Assembly: GCF_020283565.1 (NCBI RefSeq)
Contig: NC_060062.1
Span: forward strand, 6,671,322 to 6,735,321
Direction: 5' to 3'
Origin: Trifolium pratense
Taxonomy: Eukaryota > Streptophyta > Magnoliopsida > Fabales > Fabaceae
DNA: 64,000 nt
How positions within the stretch are numbered: position 1 is the first letter of the stretch; every line of letters begins with the position of its first letter. The translations under genes and the position numbers were made by a program. Shown one piece after another: positions 62,596 to 64,000 of the stretch. Under the pieces are notes generated by a model that saw only the letters and a program-made list of their open reading frames with translations, had not been told where the DNA came from and did no database searches.

Positions 62596-62770
62596 CAGTT
62601 TGATGTTCTAAGATTTATATATAAACACAATATGATATGAATAAGATTTGTTAAGAAATTTCATCAGACAAAGCATTAGAGATTGGACTATAAAAAAATC
62701 TATTCTTGGGTTACTTTCCATAATCCTAAGATGAAGAGAACTAATTACAAATGAACATGGTTTTTTTATA

Positions 62771-63174
62771 GGCAAATTCTATGGTACATATGTTAATTTC
62801 TAATGTACCGGTACATTAGATAATTAAATTAATAGATAAATGATTATTTTTTAAAGTAAATCACTTTTCTTATCATTAAAATAATTATAGTAACTACATA
62901 TTATTCATCAAAACCGTAAAAAATATAAAATTCGATATTTTTTGGATTTTTATTCATCATAATAGTCAATATTGAATTTTTTTTAAAAAAATAGAAAAAT
63001 TAGTATAATACTTATAAACAATAAAATTGTGTTTTTTCTTGTGATATTATTATTTCTAAAATACAATAATCGACTAATAATTTTTTAATGCATAAAAATA
63101 ATCGCTAATTTAACAATTTACTGACGTGATGTACCGGTACATTCAAATTATTCGAATGTACCGTAGAAGCTCCC
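62771..63174. mobile_element. Mutator-type MITE
   Basis: 404 bp with inverted ends GGCAAATTCTATGGTACAT and the complement of GGGAGCTTCTACGGTACAT. A second internal palindrome, TGTACCGGTACA, lies near each end. It is flanked by a 9-bp target duplication TTTTTTATA (62762-62770 and 63175-63183). No ORF. Confidence 0.9.
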
Positions 63175-63183
63175 TTTTTTATA

Positions 63184-63515
63184 ATAGTTTCATGACTTTT
63201 TTGACAGCGTCCAAACTTAATTTTCATATTGAATTATTTCTGCTATCACAACATTAAGAGGTGTTCTTCACAATCACAACCACAAATTGAGTCTTGGATT
63301 TCAAGACACCATAATATGCATCAAATTCACTATTTTCTTCAAATTTCCTTGATTTATTCTTAATTATAATTAACCAAAATAAAATAAAACAAATGAAAAA
63401 TTCTAACAAACTTTAATATAAATTTGATTTATTTAATATAAATATTACTAAATATCTTACATATTTGCATGTTTAATTTTTTCCATAAACAAACTTAATC
63501 TATTATACTATTAAA

Positions 63516-63594
<79 letters not shown>

Positions 63595-64000
63595 ATATTG
63601 ATAGAAGTTGGGTTCTGATTTTTGGATTAAAATCACCCTTATTCAGGACCAGCTAGAGGAGTATCCCACCAACTGAGAAGACATTTACATTTTTTATAAA
63701 GGCATTTTGGAACATAAGGTGGTGCACAAAAATAGTCATGGTGTACATGGAGGATTAATTGGAGAAAACACCAAGCATATTAGAGGAGTCGTTTAATTCA
63801 CGAATTTCAATTAGGGGAGATGGCCAAGGAGCCAAATCTATCTATTATTTGTTTTATTTTTTAATATAATTTCGTTGTTTTATATTTTAAGTATTATATG
63901 TAAAATTTGATTGGTAATAACACGATGAAGTTTAAAATAAAATATTGAAAATAAAAAATTAAAAATTAAATTTGATTATTAAACCCAAAACTACAAATTA
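63184..64000. other. AT-rich intergenic DNA
   Basis: No gene recognised. It includes a (TA)n tract at about 63519-63591. Confidence 0.5.
63519..63591. repeat. (TA)n microsatellite
   Basis: About 36 TA units. Confidence 0.97.

Overview
The window is nuclear DNA of a dicot plant, most likely a legume. It is AT-rich, has GT-AG spliced genes, is crowded with small transposons, and encodes plant-specific proteins. The legume call is an inference from the look of the genes and repeats; nothing in the sequence proves it.

Four loci anchor the window. (1) A two-exon GPAT6-type glycerol-3-phosphate acyltransferase lies on the minus strand (15105-19279; cutin pathway). (2) A complete four-exon PIP1 aquaporin lies on the minus strand (29500-32366). 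(3) A rearranged family of PIP1 pieces spans 37.7-53 kb. (4) A seven-exon fibrillarin gene lies on the minus strand (57345-59988), with two box C/D snoRNAs in intron 5.

Layout. 1-15 kb: a TRIM, a young Copia element (3456-7968, 162-bp LTRs with one difference, one early stop in gag), LINE debris, and hAT-, Harbinger- and Mutator-type MITEs. 15-19 kb: GPAT6. 20-29 kb: repeats nested three deep (a TIR element containing a hAT containing a solo LTR), a near-perfect 398-bp foldback and several short MITE families. 29-33 kb: intact PIP1 with a TRIM in intron 2 and a hAT inside a Mutator MITE in intron 1. 33-42 kb: retroelement remnants, a duplicated block X (37.7-38.9 kb) and a stray PIP1 exon 2. 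42.2-54.5 kb: a very large inverted repeat, with arms of about 6.0 and 6.2 kb around a 30-bp spacer. Each arm carries a chimeric PIP1-derived ORF and an unrecognised 133-aa ORF. 54.5-57.2 kb: a CACTA terminus followed by captured gene fragments (ribosomal protein SA, an unidentified exon, a Copia integrase piece). 57.3-60.1 kb: fibrillarin. 60.2-64 kb: microsatellites, a degenerate LTR repeat and a Mutator MITE with a 9-bp target duplication.

The most unusual object is the 12.3-kb palindrome. Its arms are almost identical but differ by a MITE with its own target duplication, a 9-bp deletion, a 12-bp repeat change and point changes, so they look like two real loci rather than one read folded back. 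The chimeric PIP1 ORF in each arm starts in block X, runs in frame across a junction with a short templated filler into the second half of PIP1 exon 2, and keeps the splice sites of exons 3 and 4. The arrangement could produce long hairpin RNA against PIP1, or a short novel aquaporin-like protein. Both are inferences.
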